Counted from the first letter of the stretch, positions 1 to 14,304 are shown. The stretch is 64,000 nucleotides of DNA from Anseranas semipalmata (GCA_013399115.1 VXAA01001511.1:345834-409833); one strand, 5' to 3'. The notes: generated by a model not told the origin, from the letters alone. Translations and numbers: made by a program.

Positions 1-2125
1 ATCTTCTTACGAAATTATACTTTAAAAGGTGAAGGTTTGTGAGTGTGTTTTGTTTACTTTGTCTTTACAAATTAGACAATATCCTGCCAAAGGTGTTTTT
101 CTACAGCACCTGATTATCTTGTTCTTAGTTTCACAGCTCAAATACAAGACTTACAGAAACACATCATAAAGAAAAGCATAAATAGAAAGTACATATAAAA
201 AGCATATATAGAGAGAAACAGAATATGGAGCATATATACAATCTCATTTTAGGTATTTATGTTTAGGTTTTGTCATGGGGTCACCTATTCTCTTATCATT
301 GCAGCTGCACAAACAAAAGGTTACCACTTCCAGACTGCTGCCCAACACCATCTTTCTGTCAGAGGGTATCATCTTTTAAATTTGTCCACCTGTATAATCC
401 CACTACCCTTACTTGCTTCCATTGAGTGGGTTAGGAAAGACCAATTGATTAATCAACTTAAAATAAACCACCTTCTTTGGACTGACACATGCCACTAGTA
501 GCACACAAGTACACTAGAGGTAAGCAGTCTAAGTCTAAAGTGAACAGTTGCAGCCCACGGATGGTAAATGCCCATGCCTTAGTTGTTCTGGAGGTTTCAT
601 GGTTATAGGGAGGTTCATGCTCCAAACTAGGCTAGATGCCTGAAGTCAGACATTGTAAATATCCCTCTGAAGGCCTAATTCTATGTGTGTTTCACTCAAC
701 AAAAAAGACCTATGGAATGGGTGAAAACTGGATCCTGCACAAGGAGAAACCCAAGGATAAAATATGCCAGATATTTCCAAACAGGGAACTAACTTCTTTA
801 TAGAAAAAATTACCTATTGATCCAGACACTCTGCTCTAGTCAATCGACTTTCTCTGCTGCATAAACTGACTCCAGGAACTTCACTGGCAGCTGATGCTAT
901 TTGAGCAGTCTAAACACTGCTTCTCACATGTGCCCATCAGCATGCAGTTCCACAGATTTGCTTTGCAGTTCCTCAGCCACCTGATATGCACAACCATTGG
1001 GAAGTGGGAGAGGTTAAACTCCAATCTGATATTAAATGTAGTCACTGAAAAACATGGCGATAACTGGAATGACCCAGCATCAGTCCTAAAATTAAGGTGA
1101 AAAAAACGAAAAAAAAGAATATCCCTCATATCATGAAAAAACTAAGAAACTTTTGATTATTTTGGGGGAATGGTAGTCTTATTTCACAGAACAGATTGAC
1201 AAAGAAAAATTCAGTTATAACTGGGAGTATGTTTGAAGAAGCAGTGAGAAGAACAGAAAAAAAAAAAACAAAGATTGTGAAATAACTATAACTTCTGAAA
1301 GAGACTATCTTCTGTTTTTTATTGTGTTTAAAAGGTACTGGCATGAAAACACATGATAACATCTAAGGATTGGACAAATCAATGAGAATTGTCATGAGAT
1401 GTGGAATCTATCAGCTGTGGATTACTCATAAAAATCTACTTCACTTGGGTATTTGAGTCATATTAGTCATAAATCACATGGACTTTGTGATTAGGCATGG
1501 ACAAACACAATCCTATCACTGTTTTTACTTCTAGTCCAGAAATTTTTCAAAGGGCAAAGTTATGTTAACTTCACGTTGCACGCTGAATTAGGGAGAAAAT
1601 ATTGTAGAAAAAAATATAATGAAATAAACTCCCTTGCTGTAACCTTCACTAATTCCAACCACCAGTCACCTAACAACATAATAAGACCTCACAGATGCCA
1701 GATAAACCTTTCCCTACTGCCCTGCATCCTAACTCACAAGGATTCTTTAATTCTTGGCAGAGCTCCACCAGGGTCTACAGTTATGTTTCTGTGGGTGCTG
1801 AAAGCATCCAGAGTCACCGAAGCAGCCTTGGTTACAGCAATGATGGTATAAATAGAAGTGGCTGGAGCTGGAGCCTCTCTTTCTCTCTCACCCTTCTCAT
1901 CCAGTTCTATTACCACGGTACTTCAAAATCATCAAAGTTGTGCAACAATCCCTTTCATCCTTTCTGCTCTAATTAGGCAATTCTACATGTCTGCCTTGAT
2001 AGGTGGGGCTTACTGAAGCACTTAATCAGTTTCTGGAGGGGCATCATAGTGCCAATCCAAATGCTTATTTAAACAGAGCTGTAGTGCCAAAACCAGCATA
2101 TTCTGCAGCAGCATGGAAACAACAG

Positions 2126-2144
2126 AATCTGTGAGACACAGATT
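2126..2144. repeat. Perfect inverted repeat, 8-bp arms
   Basis: AATCTGTG and CACAGATT flank AGA. This is short enough to be expected by chance in a window of this size. Confidence 0.7.
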
Positions 2145-5100
2145 GCCTCGCACACTTTTTTTAGCAGCCTTCAACGTAAAGGAGCACTTGTCCTGTATTC
2201 ATCCTGTGTAAGCTTAACAGACGTTAGTCTAGAGACTAAAGCACAGGAAGCATTTTATATTATTGGGCTTTCCTGGCAAATAAAACAATTACAGCAATTC
2301 CACTACGAGCCCTTCCTGAAACTGTGCTAACGAGGCTTTGAGTCTTAAAAACTGCATTTAAATCAAATGATTCATTTGCAAACCCATCACATATAGCACA
2401 CACGTGGTAGGTGTGGGTCATTTCATTGGAATTAGAAAGCAAATGTCTCTATACATGAGAGGTCACCAGTTGTTGTAAGTTAAAATCTTTTCCACTGTTA
2501 GGCATAATTAAAATACTCTAACAGTGGTTTCAGTAATTTAAACATTGCAGTATTGTTGTAATATTTTTCTAGGCTTCAAGAGTTCACAATTGTTTGGTCC
2601 AATCAAATCTGGGAACACTGGAGAAGTTATCACCCATCAAGGTAATTACTTTCAAGTTGAAATAATTACTCCATCAATGTTAATGGTCTTTCAACTTCAA
2701 TAAAGCACTCACCTGCCGATAATCACAGCTAACCTCTTGCTCTCATGCAATTCCCTCTCTATTTAGTGGGTTATATTACAGCTGTTAGAGTGGTCACTTG
2801 TCCTGAACAGCTGCTGAATTTCACTTTGATCGGCTGTGAACCATAAAAAAATTAGTCATCTGTGTATGATTTCCCCCTAACCCAGAAGCCCTTGCAGAGC
2901 TAAGGATTTGATCTTTTGGCTGTACTAGGGCACTGTTGGAGCAGCCATCTTGTTTCTGGTTGGGGATACTTTCCACTCGCTAACAGCAGCACAGGAGCCT
3001 AATTAACTTCTGCCCTCCACTGCCGTTTACAGCTTTCATTCTTTGCTAAGTAGCACATATTCTGAATTTATAGCTTGTGCAGGGATTCCTCCATTTACTC
3101 TCCTCTTGTTTTCTTACAATGCATTTCATTTCCCAGGCATCTGAAACAGGCATGTACAAAAAAAAGTTTCACTGGTCTCTCTCTTCAGCGTATTTTTCTT
3201 GTTCTTGTGGCTATGGTCTACATTCCCTCTTCTATAAGGAAGTTGTCATGTACGGTCCTGCATATTGCACTACTGAATAATGCTATGTACAAGGAAGTTA
3301 ATAACCATGTGATATGTCATATCCAATGTTGCCAAATGCTCACTGAGCACTTTCAGAGGAAACAGAAATGAAAGATCACACACAGATGTATTAAGTGTTT
3401 CTGAATGTGATGAAAAGAAAGGAACTAACTCTGGATGCAAGATTCCGGAGATCTGTAAAATCCTGCTTAGGAGGCTTGTGTATATGGCAGTACTGGCCAG
3501 TTACGATTACTTCCAATATAATATATGTTATATGGAGCTTTACAGTAAGCAGTCATTATTTATTATTTTTGATCTGGTTAAATATTAATTATACAAATTA
3601 CTGTTTGATTATAAAAGCACAACCATGCAAGCCAAAGCCTTATTCTCCTACCAAGGCCTCCATTATTATTGCTATTCCTGCAATATGTCTACAGATTTCC
3701 CTACCAGAGATGAAGCATCTGCCAAGAGGAGCTTGGCCAGTGTAGTTATTTACCATCTCCCCATATAATGTAAAGTAAGCCAACATATGTTCTCAACTGT
3801 TAGCATAGCTGCATCCAAACCAAGGGCTTTGCTGGTGCAGCTAAGAGACGTGTTAATTTTTTACACCCCAAGCTGACATAGCTATGCCAAAAAAAAGCTT
3901 AGTAGGATAAATTTGGCCTGAGGGCTTCATATTGCAAAACACAATGTGAGTAGACCTGTGCTTCTAGGTAGGCACAGATGTAAGATTCCCAAGGAATAAG
4001 GCCTATAATGCTCACACCTCTCTCTTGCGTCCTGTAACAAGCACATTGTACTTTTCATCACACTCTGCCGAGGCAGGCTTGACACACAAAAGCCTTAATT
4101 TTACATAACAACAACAGGGGTCACTGCTGAACGCAGGCAGGGTTTTTCTTTACAACCCTCACCTCTGGGTGCTTTTTGCTTCCTCTCGTCCTTCTCCAAG
4201 CATTCTAACAACTACATATTCTTACATTTTTTTACTCATCTTCTTGGCTTGTTTGAATTCGCCTGCTCATGATAAGCAACCAAATACTTGATACAATTGT
4301 CATGGAAGAGACACCATTACATATCCACTACACATCTACCAAGGAAAAGTCCAAACATTTTTACCTCACAGTAACATTTGACATACAACAGTTAAACAGC
4401 TCTGATGCTTTGCTGCCATTTGCTGGCACTGGCTTTACAACGAAATCAGCTGTGGGTCCTACATTCACAAGCTTAAGCCCTACGTTTAGAAGAGTGAGAA
4501 GTCTGTTTCGACAATCTAGTCATTTTATGCAGGGCTCTATAAATGAGAACTTCTGTCAATCAATTCCCCTATAAGCACATCTGTCTTACATTGGCATTGT
4601 CAACAAGACACTAAATATCATTCTTCCTTTAGAGGGTTAAAATGAACTGGGAAGACATTGTGGAAGCAGCTTGTACTACTGTAACCTGTCTTGACTTGAC
4701 TTTGTTCTGCAAATAAACCAGAATGTCAGTTTAACTTGCTGTCACATACCATCCCTCATGACATTCCTGGCCAAGCAAAGGGAAATGGGTGACACTACTC
4801 TTTAACTGCAAACTATCGAAATGGCTCTTGTGTACATCATCTGCTGCTGATGCTGCAGGGAGATCCACCTTCATATGAGTGGTGACAGCTTTTACTCTCA
4901 GAACGGAGTTCTCATTTTTATCTCCATAGGCAGTGTAAAATTTCAAGGGGTCAGCGATAACTTTATGGTACTGGACAGCCATAACTTTGACACATTAATT
5001 CAAATTCAGATTAATGCACTTTCACTGGAGAGTGAATAGCTGCATTTTGGGAAGGTAGACCGGATAAATCTGTCAAATGGTTTGAAAACCCAGAAGATGC

Positions 5101-6397
5101 TTCTCATTTGGCTTTTGAAATGGATGGAAAAGAAATTGCCACATTAGAACAGTCTGTGGTGGCAATTGCAAGACCTTAATTTGTATCCTGCAGCACCACC
5201 AGGATTGTATTTATACTTTGGATTTTGGTCAAGCTTTATGTCCTGTGGCAGGCAACCGGTGTGCAACCAACAAGAGCAAGGGCAGGATTGACTACCGTGA
5301 TTCTAGCACTGCTTTTTCTCTGGAATAATTTAATGGGATAAGAATGGAGTCTAACAGATTAAATAAAGGACCGAACTCATTGCTTGCTTAATACTTTAAG
5401 TCTTGCTTGTAACATGCAAGCGTGTGTGAGAGAATGACTAATGGCGTATCCCACGAGGGAGCTCCAATAGAGATGCTTTAGGAGATTAAATGATTTAGCT
5501 TAGTACCCCTGAAAGCTATATTTTAAAGGGGCAGAAGTTTAATCATTGGCATGCTATTTCCTTCAATAAAATTACATTTTAATTAAAGTGCCTCATTCAC
5601 AAAGCTACAGTTAAGGGTATATCAGCAATTTCATGATAAAACTCTATTTTAAAGGGGCTATAACTTTGAAAGTTGCTGTCCAGGTTTTTGCCTGTTAGGA
5701 TAATTGACCTGACCTCCAAAAGATATCTTTGATAACAGGACTCTGTGCAGTCTATGTCAATAACTTTGATTCAAAGCTTTAGCTGTTCCGCTAGATTCAG
5801 AACAGAAGAGGGAGGATTCAGATCTCAGCTCCTTGGTATAAATCAGCAACAACTCTATTGAGTTAATGTAGTTGCAACAGCTTAAAGTGAGTGCAACTGG
5901 TGGAAGGGCTGTGCAGAAAGATTTCTCCCCAGATGGTAATATAATATTAAAAAATAAAAAAGGGTAGCAAAAACTGATAATCGATAAACATTCATGACAA
6001 AGGACAATACAAAAAACATGCAAGTCAGCTTCACTGCAGCACTAGTAGAACAAATATACATATGCTGCCAGAATGTCATTTTGATTCAGGATAGTGTTTG
6101 GGGAAAATAAAGGATTTTGGAGTCAGGAAAATACTAATTCAGTAAATAATAGCTTGTTAATTTAAAAGGCTTTTAACTGATGCTGTTAAAGAAACACACT
6201 GTGGCAACATTATTTAAAAGGCCATTTTGGTAGGTTTTATTACCCACAACACAACCATCTTGGACATTTTCTGTTGTTGTTGGCATGCTTAGAAGGCATT
6301 GCAATGCATGACTGGCCAGGTCATTTCTGATGCTCAGCAACACACTGCATGCTGCGGAAGCAGAGTATTAGGAGAAGCCCTGTCATTTCAATATTGG

Positions 6398-6649
6398 TTT
6401 TTTTTTTTTTAGGTGTTCACTCACAGTTATGGTTTTGTTTTTTTTTTTTTTTTTTTTTTTTGAAGCAAGTTAAGGGAGTGAAATACAACAATCCTACTGA
6501 AATTCAATAACTTTAGAATTCCAATCTATTTTTTAAAAGCTAGCATACTTTATAATTGAAACGCAACTTCAGGCTTTCAGAAGCCAGAAGTACATATTCC
6601 TATCATTCATTTCAGGACCTGTTTCTTTTTTTTTTTTTTTTTTTTTTTT
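6398..6649 (+). repeat. Three poly-T tracts
   Basis: T13 at 6398-6410, T24 at 6438-6461 and T24 at 6626-6649; a fourth (T21) lies at 7673-7693. On the transcribed strand they are poly-A. No transposon body is recognisable beside them. Confidence 0.9.
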
Positions 6650-7659
6650 CTTGAAGGACATATTACAGACTTAATCTGTTTAGGCTTCCAAGAAGCTAGA
6701 CACTAAACTGCTTTGGAACTGTATGACCACAAGAGTACATAAGATTCCTGAGTTGGAAACTTCTCCCACATTTTCATGTCAAGATTTGTCTAAGGAAGTT
6801 ACTTCAAGGTTACTACTGGGTATTCCAGAGAATGTTCTTTAGGATCCTACATGAATGTCAAACAGAACACTAAATAATCCACTAATTAAGAATTTAGGGG
6901 GGTTCCAGCATTATTGAATAAGAACATAGCCTATGAATTCCATTTAGACAAAATCCTAGGTTTATGGAGTTGAGGTGGCACTGCTGTGGGAACCCAACCT
7001 TATTATTACAACCACCTTAAACATTTTTCCTTGTTTTCACAAGGCTGCCAAATACAGCTGCTATCCTAATATACAGCGCTTCAGCTCTATCCCCTATCTA
7101 TATGCTGTCTTTCTGTAGACAGGCTAGGATGTCATATATAGATGGAAGGAGCAGCAGTAACTGCACTTACTACAACCACTTCAATCACTGATTTACATAA
7201 TGTTGTCAGTCGGTTTACAAAACAACCAGCCCTTTCATGAGTCTATCCCCCCACATACTGAATAGAAACGTACTATTTATAGACGGTCATGTTTGGAAAG
7301 TCCCTTGAAGGGAAAGATATCTTAGAAGTGCAAAGTAATGTTTTATTGTAAGTAAGTGTAATGAAAGTAAAAGTAGATCTGCTTTTATTACTGATGAATT
7401 ATGAGGGGAATCTTTACAAAAGCGTATACATGCAAATTCTTTGCATTTATGAACTATTAAATTAGTAATGAATTCATTCAATTTGTGATTCCAACTGAAT
7501 TACAAAACTAGCATTAGATATAAGGAGAACTGATTTTGTTATTCTTTGTGCAGAACCTGTGAAACTATTTTGACAATCAGATAGAAAGCTGAGGACAGTA
7601 TTTTCGAAGCAAGGCAGACAAAATTAGATGCATGCATTCCTCCAACCAGGACCTATTTT

Positions 7660-7667
7660 NNNNNNNN
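7660..7667. other. Run of 8 unknown bases
   Basis: The run of N is flanked by CCTATTTT on the left and GCCTATTTTT with a poly-T on the right. The repeated flank suggests an unresolved homopolymer and possibly a short false duplication rather than a true small gap. Single ambiguous bases also occur at 20829 and 36003, both next to low-complexity sequence. Confidence 0.9.
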
Positions 7668-7901
7668 GCCTATTTTTTTTTTTTTTTTTTTTTGAGCAAC
7701 TGACTCGCATCTACCAAGGCTTAGATATTAATGTGAAACATTTCAGTCTTCACTGGGCTAAATCCAAAATTAAACCAAAAACCTACTAGCAATTGGGAAA
7801 CCTCACTTTCCAAATCCATGTTAAACAAGATTTTAAAAATACCACAGAGATCAAAGCAGCATAAAAACAATCAAAACCTGGTTTTGTTGTATAGTTCTTA
7901 C

Positions 7902-8256
7902 CATCACAGTTAGTGCAGTAACAGCTGGGATGTTAAATGTTGGATCACTGCGCTTTTCTTGATAGACTACTTGATACAGAGAGATAACACCATTGGGAGA
8001 CACAGGCTGGGTCCAGTTCAACCGCACTGAGTACGCACTTGTTGCTTGTGCCCAAGGGGCTCCCATGCCCCATGGGGAAGCCTCCAGAGTTTGGGCTGAA
8101 GCCCACAGGCTGTCCACTGACCCCACAGCATTTTGAGCTCTAACACGATACTCGTAGAGAGTAAAAGGCTGTAGAGCATCAGATGCATCAATAAATTCCA
8201 AAGGTCCTTCTGCCCAAATGAACAAAAGCAGCTCTTCTTGACTGCCCACAGGACGT
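7902..8256 (-). CDS. USH2A: USH2A exon, equivalent of human exon 61 (FN3 second half and next FN3 first half)
   Basis: A 355-nt exon, two bases carried in and ending in phase 0; it is the largest and last in the window. RPVGSQEELLLFIWAEGPLE and ALQPFTLYEYRVRAQNAVGS complete one FN3 domain. After QTLEASPWGMGAPW a new domain has SVRLNWTQPVSPNGVISLY and QVVYQEKRSDPTFN, stopping at VTALTVM before its E strand. The usual AC..G is AQNAVG here, so the usherin cysteine (human RACNSKG) is missing. NWT is a sequon. Acceptor tgatttcatttcag, donor GATG|GTAAGAA. The remembered human exon is also 355 nt. The next exon lies beyond coordinate 1. Confidence 0.96.
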
Positions 8257-9061
8257 CTGAAATGAAATCAAAGACAATCAAACAGTCACATGATAGTAGG
8301 TCCTGAAGATCTAAGTTCAGCCTGCAACTCACAAAAGTACAGAACATATTTCTATATATTACACACGCACAAGGAACTCCTACCTGTCTTTTTGTCTTAA
8401 AAGTATTTCTGTGAACCTCTGTCAGTTGCTTGAGTAGTGAAGAAGAGATTTTTTTAGGCAATTATTTAATCATTACTCTCCTTCATCTAGAAGAATACTA
8501 TAAAAGACTTCAAACAGGTGTGCTGTCACAGTCCATAGTATCAGATTTGCAACATGATAGCACATTGTCCTTTCAGGATAGAACACATCAGATATGAGAA
8601 TTTCAAAATTTACAACATGAAATTTGAAATCCATTTTTAGTTTCTAAAGTAATGACTTGAATTGCAATATGGGTGCAAGTTTTCAACATTTCTGAAAATC
8701 AAGCTATTTATGGAGATACCTCAGGATCCCTCATTTATGGAAAATTAGCTCAAATTATTAGCGAAAAATGTTACCTACTGAACAAGGGATAAATATGCTA
8801 ACATGGCCTCAAAACCAAAGCTGCACACTTTTTAATTCTAGTTTGCTCACAATAAACATCCCATTTGTTCTTGCAAATGGAATAAGTAATCCCTTGTGCA
8901 TAAACTCAGCAGAATTTGCAGCTCTACCACAAAAACTCATTAAAATATCAGAAGGAGTGTTTTTTATAGTAAACTGTGTATTTTTTCCAGTGCTGTTTTT
9001 GTTTCAAAAATACAAACTTAGATATATAAAGACAATTCCTGGTATAGGCTTTTGGCACATA

Positions 9062-9145
9062 TAGATTTTTATTTTTATTTTTATAGTTATTTTTTCTTTA
9101 TGTATATATATGTATGTATGTATACACACACATACACATACTTGT
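9062..9145 (+). repeat. A/T-rich and TATG/CA simple repeat
   Basis: TTTTTA units followed by TATATATGTATGTATGTATA and ACACACACATACACATA, a compound simple repeat. Confidence 0.85.
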
Positions 9146-12100
9146 ATATATAGCATCCATTCCTACAACATATCTGCTTGCGTTGGACCTGGAGATATTC
9201 TGAGTATCAGAGGAGATTACAGATGAGCCTCACCACCCTTCTAATGTGGCCCCTTCTAATATATAATTTACAACAGATGTAAAAGGAAAGCACTCATCTT
9301 CAAAACAGAGTTATCAAATCAATTCTTTCACTTGGCATAAAAATGTTTGTGTGAAATTAAGTTGGTTACATTTAAACACTGTGATAAATCTCAGTGACGG
9401 TTGTGCTGTACTGCACATGAATTTAAGTATTTTCCCTACTCTTCACAAGAACCTTGGCCTTTGCAGAACGTGAAAGCACTTTCACCCTCCTCGCCAACAA
9501 CAAAAAACAAATTACATTATCTGCCACTTTTATTGCAAGTAGGGCAAATTCACAGAAGTAAAATTAGTTTGTCTGACTACTGGGTGTCATCATCACTAAA
9601 CACACAGAGAGAAGCTGAAGAACATTTTTTTGGCAAGAGAAAATCCGTATTTTGCAGAATTCTGTTGGTTTTTATTTTGTTAGATCAATTCCAGGTATTA
9701 CTTGACAACTACAAAATGCAATGATTTTTTTAAATGGATAATTTTAGCTGCTTTGTAATGATTTGTACCCAGGAGCTTAATGCAAATATGAAGAATGTAA
9801 AGAATGCATGTGTATACACAGCTGTTTATTCATTCTTTGTGTGTATACATATATAAAGCATGTAGAAGCACATTGTTTTCTTACATGAACTGAAAGAACT
9901 TCTGCCAAACTCTGAGGTAAGCAGGCATTTTGCAGTTTAAAGCGTTAACACGTTAGTTTAAAAAACAAGTGTTTTGAGGTAAAATGTCTCTAGTGTAGCA
10001 AACTAGGCAAATTATAAGATGTGTTGATACTGAGAATTGGTTGGCAGAACTGGGTGAAGAATGGCAGGTGGAATGGGCAGGAAAGATTCCCAAGCAATTC
10101 TCTCTCTTGCAACAAAATGAAATGGATGTCTGGAAGGGCGGGGGTACAAAATCTCCTTTTGATCCTCGAATTCCATTAGATATTTTTAGTACACACCCTA
10201 TGCAGAACTATCACTTGGATCTTGTCCACTGGCTTAATGCAAGACACACAATTCCAAAAAGTGAGTCACTACTATGCCTTTTTCCCACACCTAAATATAT
10301 AGTCTTCTCCCTACCTACTCAAAAACATGCCTAAAGATCTCTGTTGATAAGTGAATAGAGAGTATATTATAGTGCAATAAAATTTCATTTAGTATCTGTC
10401 TTTTCTGGCCAAGTATGACACTTAAATGAATACATACATTTATGTTTTATAAATTTTACAAATTCTGTGATAAACAGTTTTTTCACACTGGAAGATCAAA
10501 TACGCTACCAACTGTAAGCTCATCCACAAGCAAAGCTGCACAGTGTCGTCTGGTTAAGTATTTAGATCTTATTACTGCTGAATATTTAATGAATGAAACT
10601 TATGGTTAGGTAAATGGTTCCATCTGTGGTGCTAAAAAACAGAATATCTTCATGTATGAATAAACTTTGAACAGAAGTGGTTGAACAGTCTGTAATCATT
10701 TCAATCGTCTTAAGATTTAAGATTCAACTGCTCATTTAACTGGAAGTGTTTCTTATGTACAATGAGCTGCAGAGGAGAATAACATTTCCAAGAGCTGGAA
10801 GCTGTCTCTTAAAACTGCATAGTCTGATTTACTGCTTACATTCATTTTAAAGATGCTCAGATAGTTATTTTTATAATGACAAATTCTTCCTGCCCCAATG
10901 CCAATTGGAGCCAAATGACATAAAGAGGAGAATATAATCTTCTTTGTGACAGATGACCATAGAGCTGTATGCAGAGGACTGCAACACTAACTGCAACTCT
11001 CATCCCTAGCTTCCTTATGTGGAAGACGACTCAGTGAATCCCTGAGGTCTTGGAGATCAACCCGGAATTCATCTCTACATGTTTATCTTTCACCATGCAA
11101 CGAAAGTACATGTTTTAGTGGTGCTTGCTGGTCCTGGGGTAAAACACTCTCAAATGATTTTGTGGGGGAAAAATGCAACATCAAACATGTCCTCCCTCAC
11201 CCCCCCCTAGTTTCATATCCAACTAAACAAAGCAGCCTCACTTGCCATTTGGTTACAACACATCTATACTAATGTATATTTTTCTCTTTTTCCTTCCTTC
11301 CTTTCTTTTTTTTTTCTTCCTATTTACAAGCATTGATAAAAAAAAATGTACCAAAGGAAATTGAGACTACTGCATGTAACATGCTAGTTTAGATTAGGTA
11401 TTACATCAATTACAGGTATAAATAAGACCCTTCAGGAATTCTTATACCCATTACCATATCCATCCACAAGGGTTTTAATATTAAACCATCTACTAATATC
11501 TGTGTGCCTTGGAAGCTGTCTTTGGTGTAGCTCATAGTTAAAAGTACAAGGGTAAGCAATGAAGTCATCATAAAGAATCAATCTAGAAGCCTCTACACTG
11601 CACGTCAGAACAGTCAACAGCCATGGGGACATCTCCTGTGTCTTAAATTACCTGTTGATTTTTTCTGCTACATTTTCACCATCAGGATTGCTCAGCTAAT
11701 GAGAGCTACATTACAATCTCACATACTTGTACTAAATAACATAATCTTGCTGAACATGATGTAGAGACTTTGGCAAAAAAAAACAGACACATCCTTAAGC
11801 CAGATGTGAACCCAAATCCTTATAATTTTACAGAAAATATTAAGAGTCATCTCATGCATCTTACACATTGCATGCTGGTGGTCAACAGAGAGCAGTTCCA
11901 TTAGCTGATGTGACCTATATCTTATTAAAATACAGCAAGAAATACATCGCCTATTTCCATAATATTATTTTTGCAGAGTAGCAATTTCTGTGGTTGTCAC
12001 AAGGATGTTATGTAATGATGAATGGGAAGAGAAGTAGATTGGGTGATTGTCTCATGAACCACATCTTTTCTCATTCATAATCTTTTCTAAGTTGTGGTCC

Positions 12101-13805
12101 TTGCTGGAAAAGTTTAAAAGCCTCAGATCTGTGTTTAAGACTGTTACATGAATCAAAATTAAAATGTCACCATCTCTTTTATCATAAACTAATATTTTAA
12201 TTTTTAGTTTCTAACAAAATGGATGCAAACTTGCCAGCGTTTTTATGATTCAAGAAGCAAGAACGAATCCTGCCATTTTAATGCAAAGATCTGCACATAC
12301 ACTAGCTCCCCAAACATTCCAGGTTTTGAGTTAAATGAATTTATTTTGGTGGTGATACAGTAAGGAAAAGGCACATGATGAAGAAGAAATTACATGCCAT
12401 AACCTCCCATGGAAATACAGCAGTCTTGCTGCTATAACAATGTAAGGCTATGTGTGGCTACAAAATGAAAAAGAACTATGTGCTTACATCCCATTTCTGA
12501 TTTTTTTTGCAGCTATCTGAGAAAGATTTGATATTGTTGTTGTCTAAGCACATTTAAACTTCAGCTGAAATAACTGCCAAGTGATTCATGCCTATGTAGG
12601 TGAATATAACGATTGTATCTGGAGCCCCAGTGCGCCATTTTCATTTCACTTTAAATAAAAAACAAAATGTATCTATGTCAGTCAGTGCCCTTCTGCTGTA
12701 CTCAGAGGTATCAAACAGGCTACAATTATGATTGTGAAGTGATTGTGTCACATTGGAGGAAGGTTTATTGCTTTTGAGTCTGCTAGGCAGTAACACATTC
12801 TGTTTCATATTACTCTTTATATCATTGTTTGGCTGTGACTAGAATAATCAAATGCCATCAAATGCTGTCAAATTCAATTTACAGTATTTTTCATTGAAGC
12901 AGGCTTTCTGCATTGTATTTCCTGTTTTCCCGTTCTATGGCTGCCATGGAATAGCAGCAGTAATCATCAGCTTTATTTACAAAACCAACAGAGTGAAGAC
13001 ATGTCTTAGGCTATAACATACACTTTATTTTTCTTTATAAAGGGGAGGAACTTGGTATTTTTTGATCAGACAATTAAAAAATAGCAAAGAAAAGGGTATT
13101 GCAAGAGAGTAGGAATTTTTAGAGACTACTAATGTGCTTAACTCAAAAGTGAATTTATATTAATTATCACTGCTGATTCAAAACGTAATTTGGTTCCCTG
13201 TCTTCTCAGTCAGAGTTCTAACATAATAAAATGTCCCAAATTCTGTGTGGGAGGCCAGGTTCAGCCCAGCATGTGTTTGCCACACATATTTATAGTTGGA
13301 AAAAAAATGAATTTCAGAGTTTAAATCCCTTTCCAACACCTGGCTTGAGTTTTATGGCTTCTGACTTTCTGAAGCTATTCAAGAAGCTTCATGTTCCTTT
13401 CAGCAAGCTTTAAGGGGATCAATGGGCAGAGTAGATGTCAGTGCTCTGCTTCTTTGATACTTCCCTAAACACATGTATCTATGTAGAAAAATCTTCACAC
13501 AGAGCTTATGAAGCCCCTCAGAGGGAGTGAGGATGTGTCAGACAACCACCTAGACAGGGCAGCTGAGTATGGACACCAAGGAACATAAATAGGTATAATT
13601 TAATTGGAAGATTTTATAGAATGGAGCTGCACTATAATCACACACCAGATAACTTACTTACAGACAGGAACGTAATTCCTCTTAGAAAATTGTTTTGTGT
13701 TAGGAACCCAGAAACCACTTTGGGGTTTGAAAATCTCAGCAATAGTGAATTATTCCCATTTCCATTCCAAATTTCTCAATTGCCTATCCAAGAGGACTGA
13801 ATTAT

Positions 13806-13877
13806 GTACCTAGGGGTCTAACACACACACATACCTAGGGGTAAACACACACGACGAGCATCTATCTATCTATCTTA
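13806..13877 (+). repeat. Local ACCTAGGGGT duplication, CA run and (ATCT)n
   Basis: ACCTAGGGGT occurs twice, about 25 bp apart, each followed by an ACACAC run, then about four ATCT units. It looks like a slippage-derived compound repeat. Confidence 0.85.
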
Positions 13878-14141
13878 CAAATTTTGCCTGTCCCTTTGAA
13901 TTTTTTAAAATGTATTTTCATCTGCTTTTGTTATTGTAGATTATTGGGAATATGATTCTTGTCTCAGCTCTTATTCTCAACTTGTCCATACATCAGCATC
14001 TTACCTTAGCATTTGAAAGGCAAGAAACAAGACAAACTTTACCATACACTTCTACATTTTTTTTAACCTCCTAATATATCAAGGAATAAAGAAATGAACA
14101 GTTCAATATGGCTACAGAATATGAGGTGATAAAGCATTCAC

Positions 14142-14304
14142 CTGTGAATAAAGTAGCCAGTAATGATGCCATTTGGTTTCTTAGGTGGTGCCCATTTCAC
14201 TTCTATGAGTGCAGATCCCATTGCTTTAACCATAGGTGGGCTCAATTCTTTAGGAGGTGCTTCAGCAGTTCTTGAATATGTGCGACCACCCACTCCACAC
14301 CCAC
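14142..14304 (-). CDS. USH2A: USH2A exon, equivalent of human exon 60 (FN3 end and next FN3 start)
   Basis: A 163-nt exon, one base carried in and two over, with no methionine-initiated long frame but an open frame through its whole length. It encodes GCGVGGRTYSRTAEAPPKEL, ending one FN3 domain, and SPPMVKAMGSALIEVKW with PPKKPNGIITGYFIH, opening the next. The AC..G.CG cysteine pair is completed across the splice junction with the previous exon. Acceptor is cttattttgtag, donor ACAG|GTGAATGC. Length equals the remembered human exon 60. Confidence 0.95.

Larger units (their letters stand above)
1..7901 (-). other. USH2A: USH2A intron (part), downstream of the 7.9 kb exon
   Basis: This is intronic sequence. 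I searched the minus strand for the next usherin exon (expected to carry an L.GLEPFTTYR-like FN3 segment) and did not see it. The stretch holds poly-T tracts between 6.4 and 7.7 kb, a short run of unknown bases and a small inverted repeat near 2.1 kb. The rest is unremarkable AT-rich DNA. Confidence 0.85.
8257..14141 (-). other. USH2A: USH2A intron, 5.9 kb
   Basis: GT-AG intron. It holds an A/T-rich run followed by a TG/CA-type simple repeat near 9.1 kb and a pyrimidine run near 11.3 kb. Near 13.8 kb there is a small local duplication of ACCTAGGGGT plus a short ATCT repeat. I see no exon or recognisable transposon. Confidence 0.85.

Noticed and set aside
1..7901. Search for the next USH2A exon (human exon 62 equivalent)
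   Set aside because: No minus-strand sequence with the expected FN3 motifs and fitting splice sites was found, so it must lie beyond the window.
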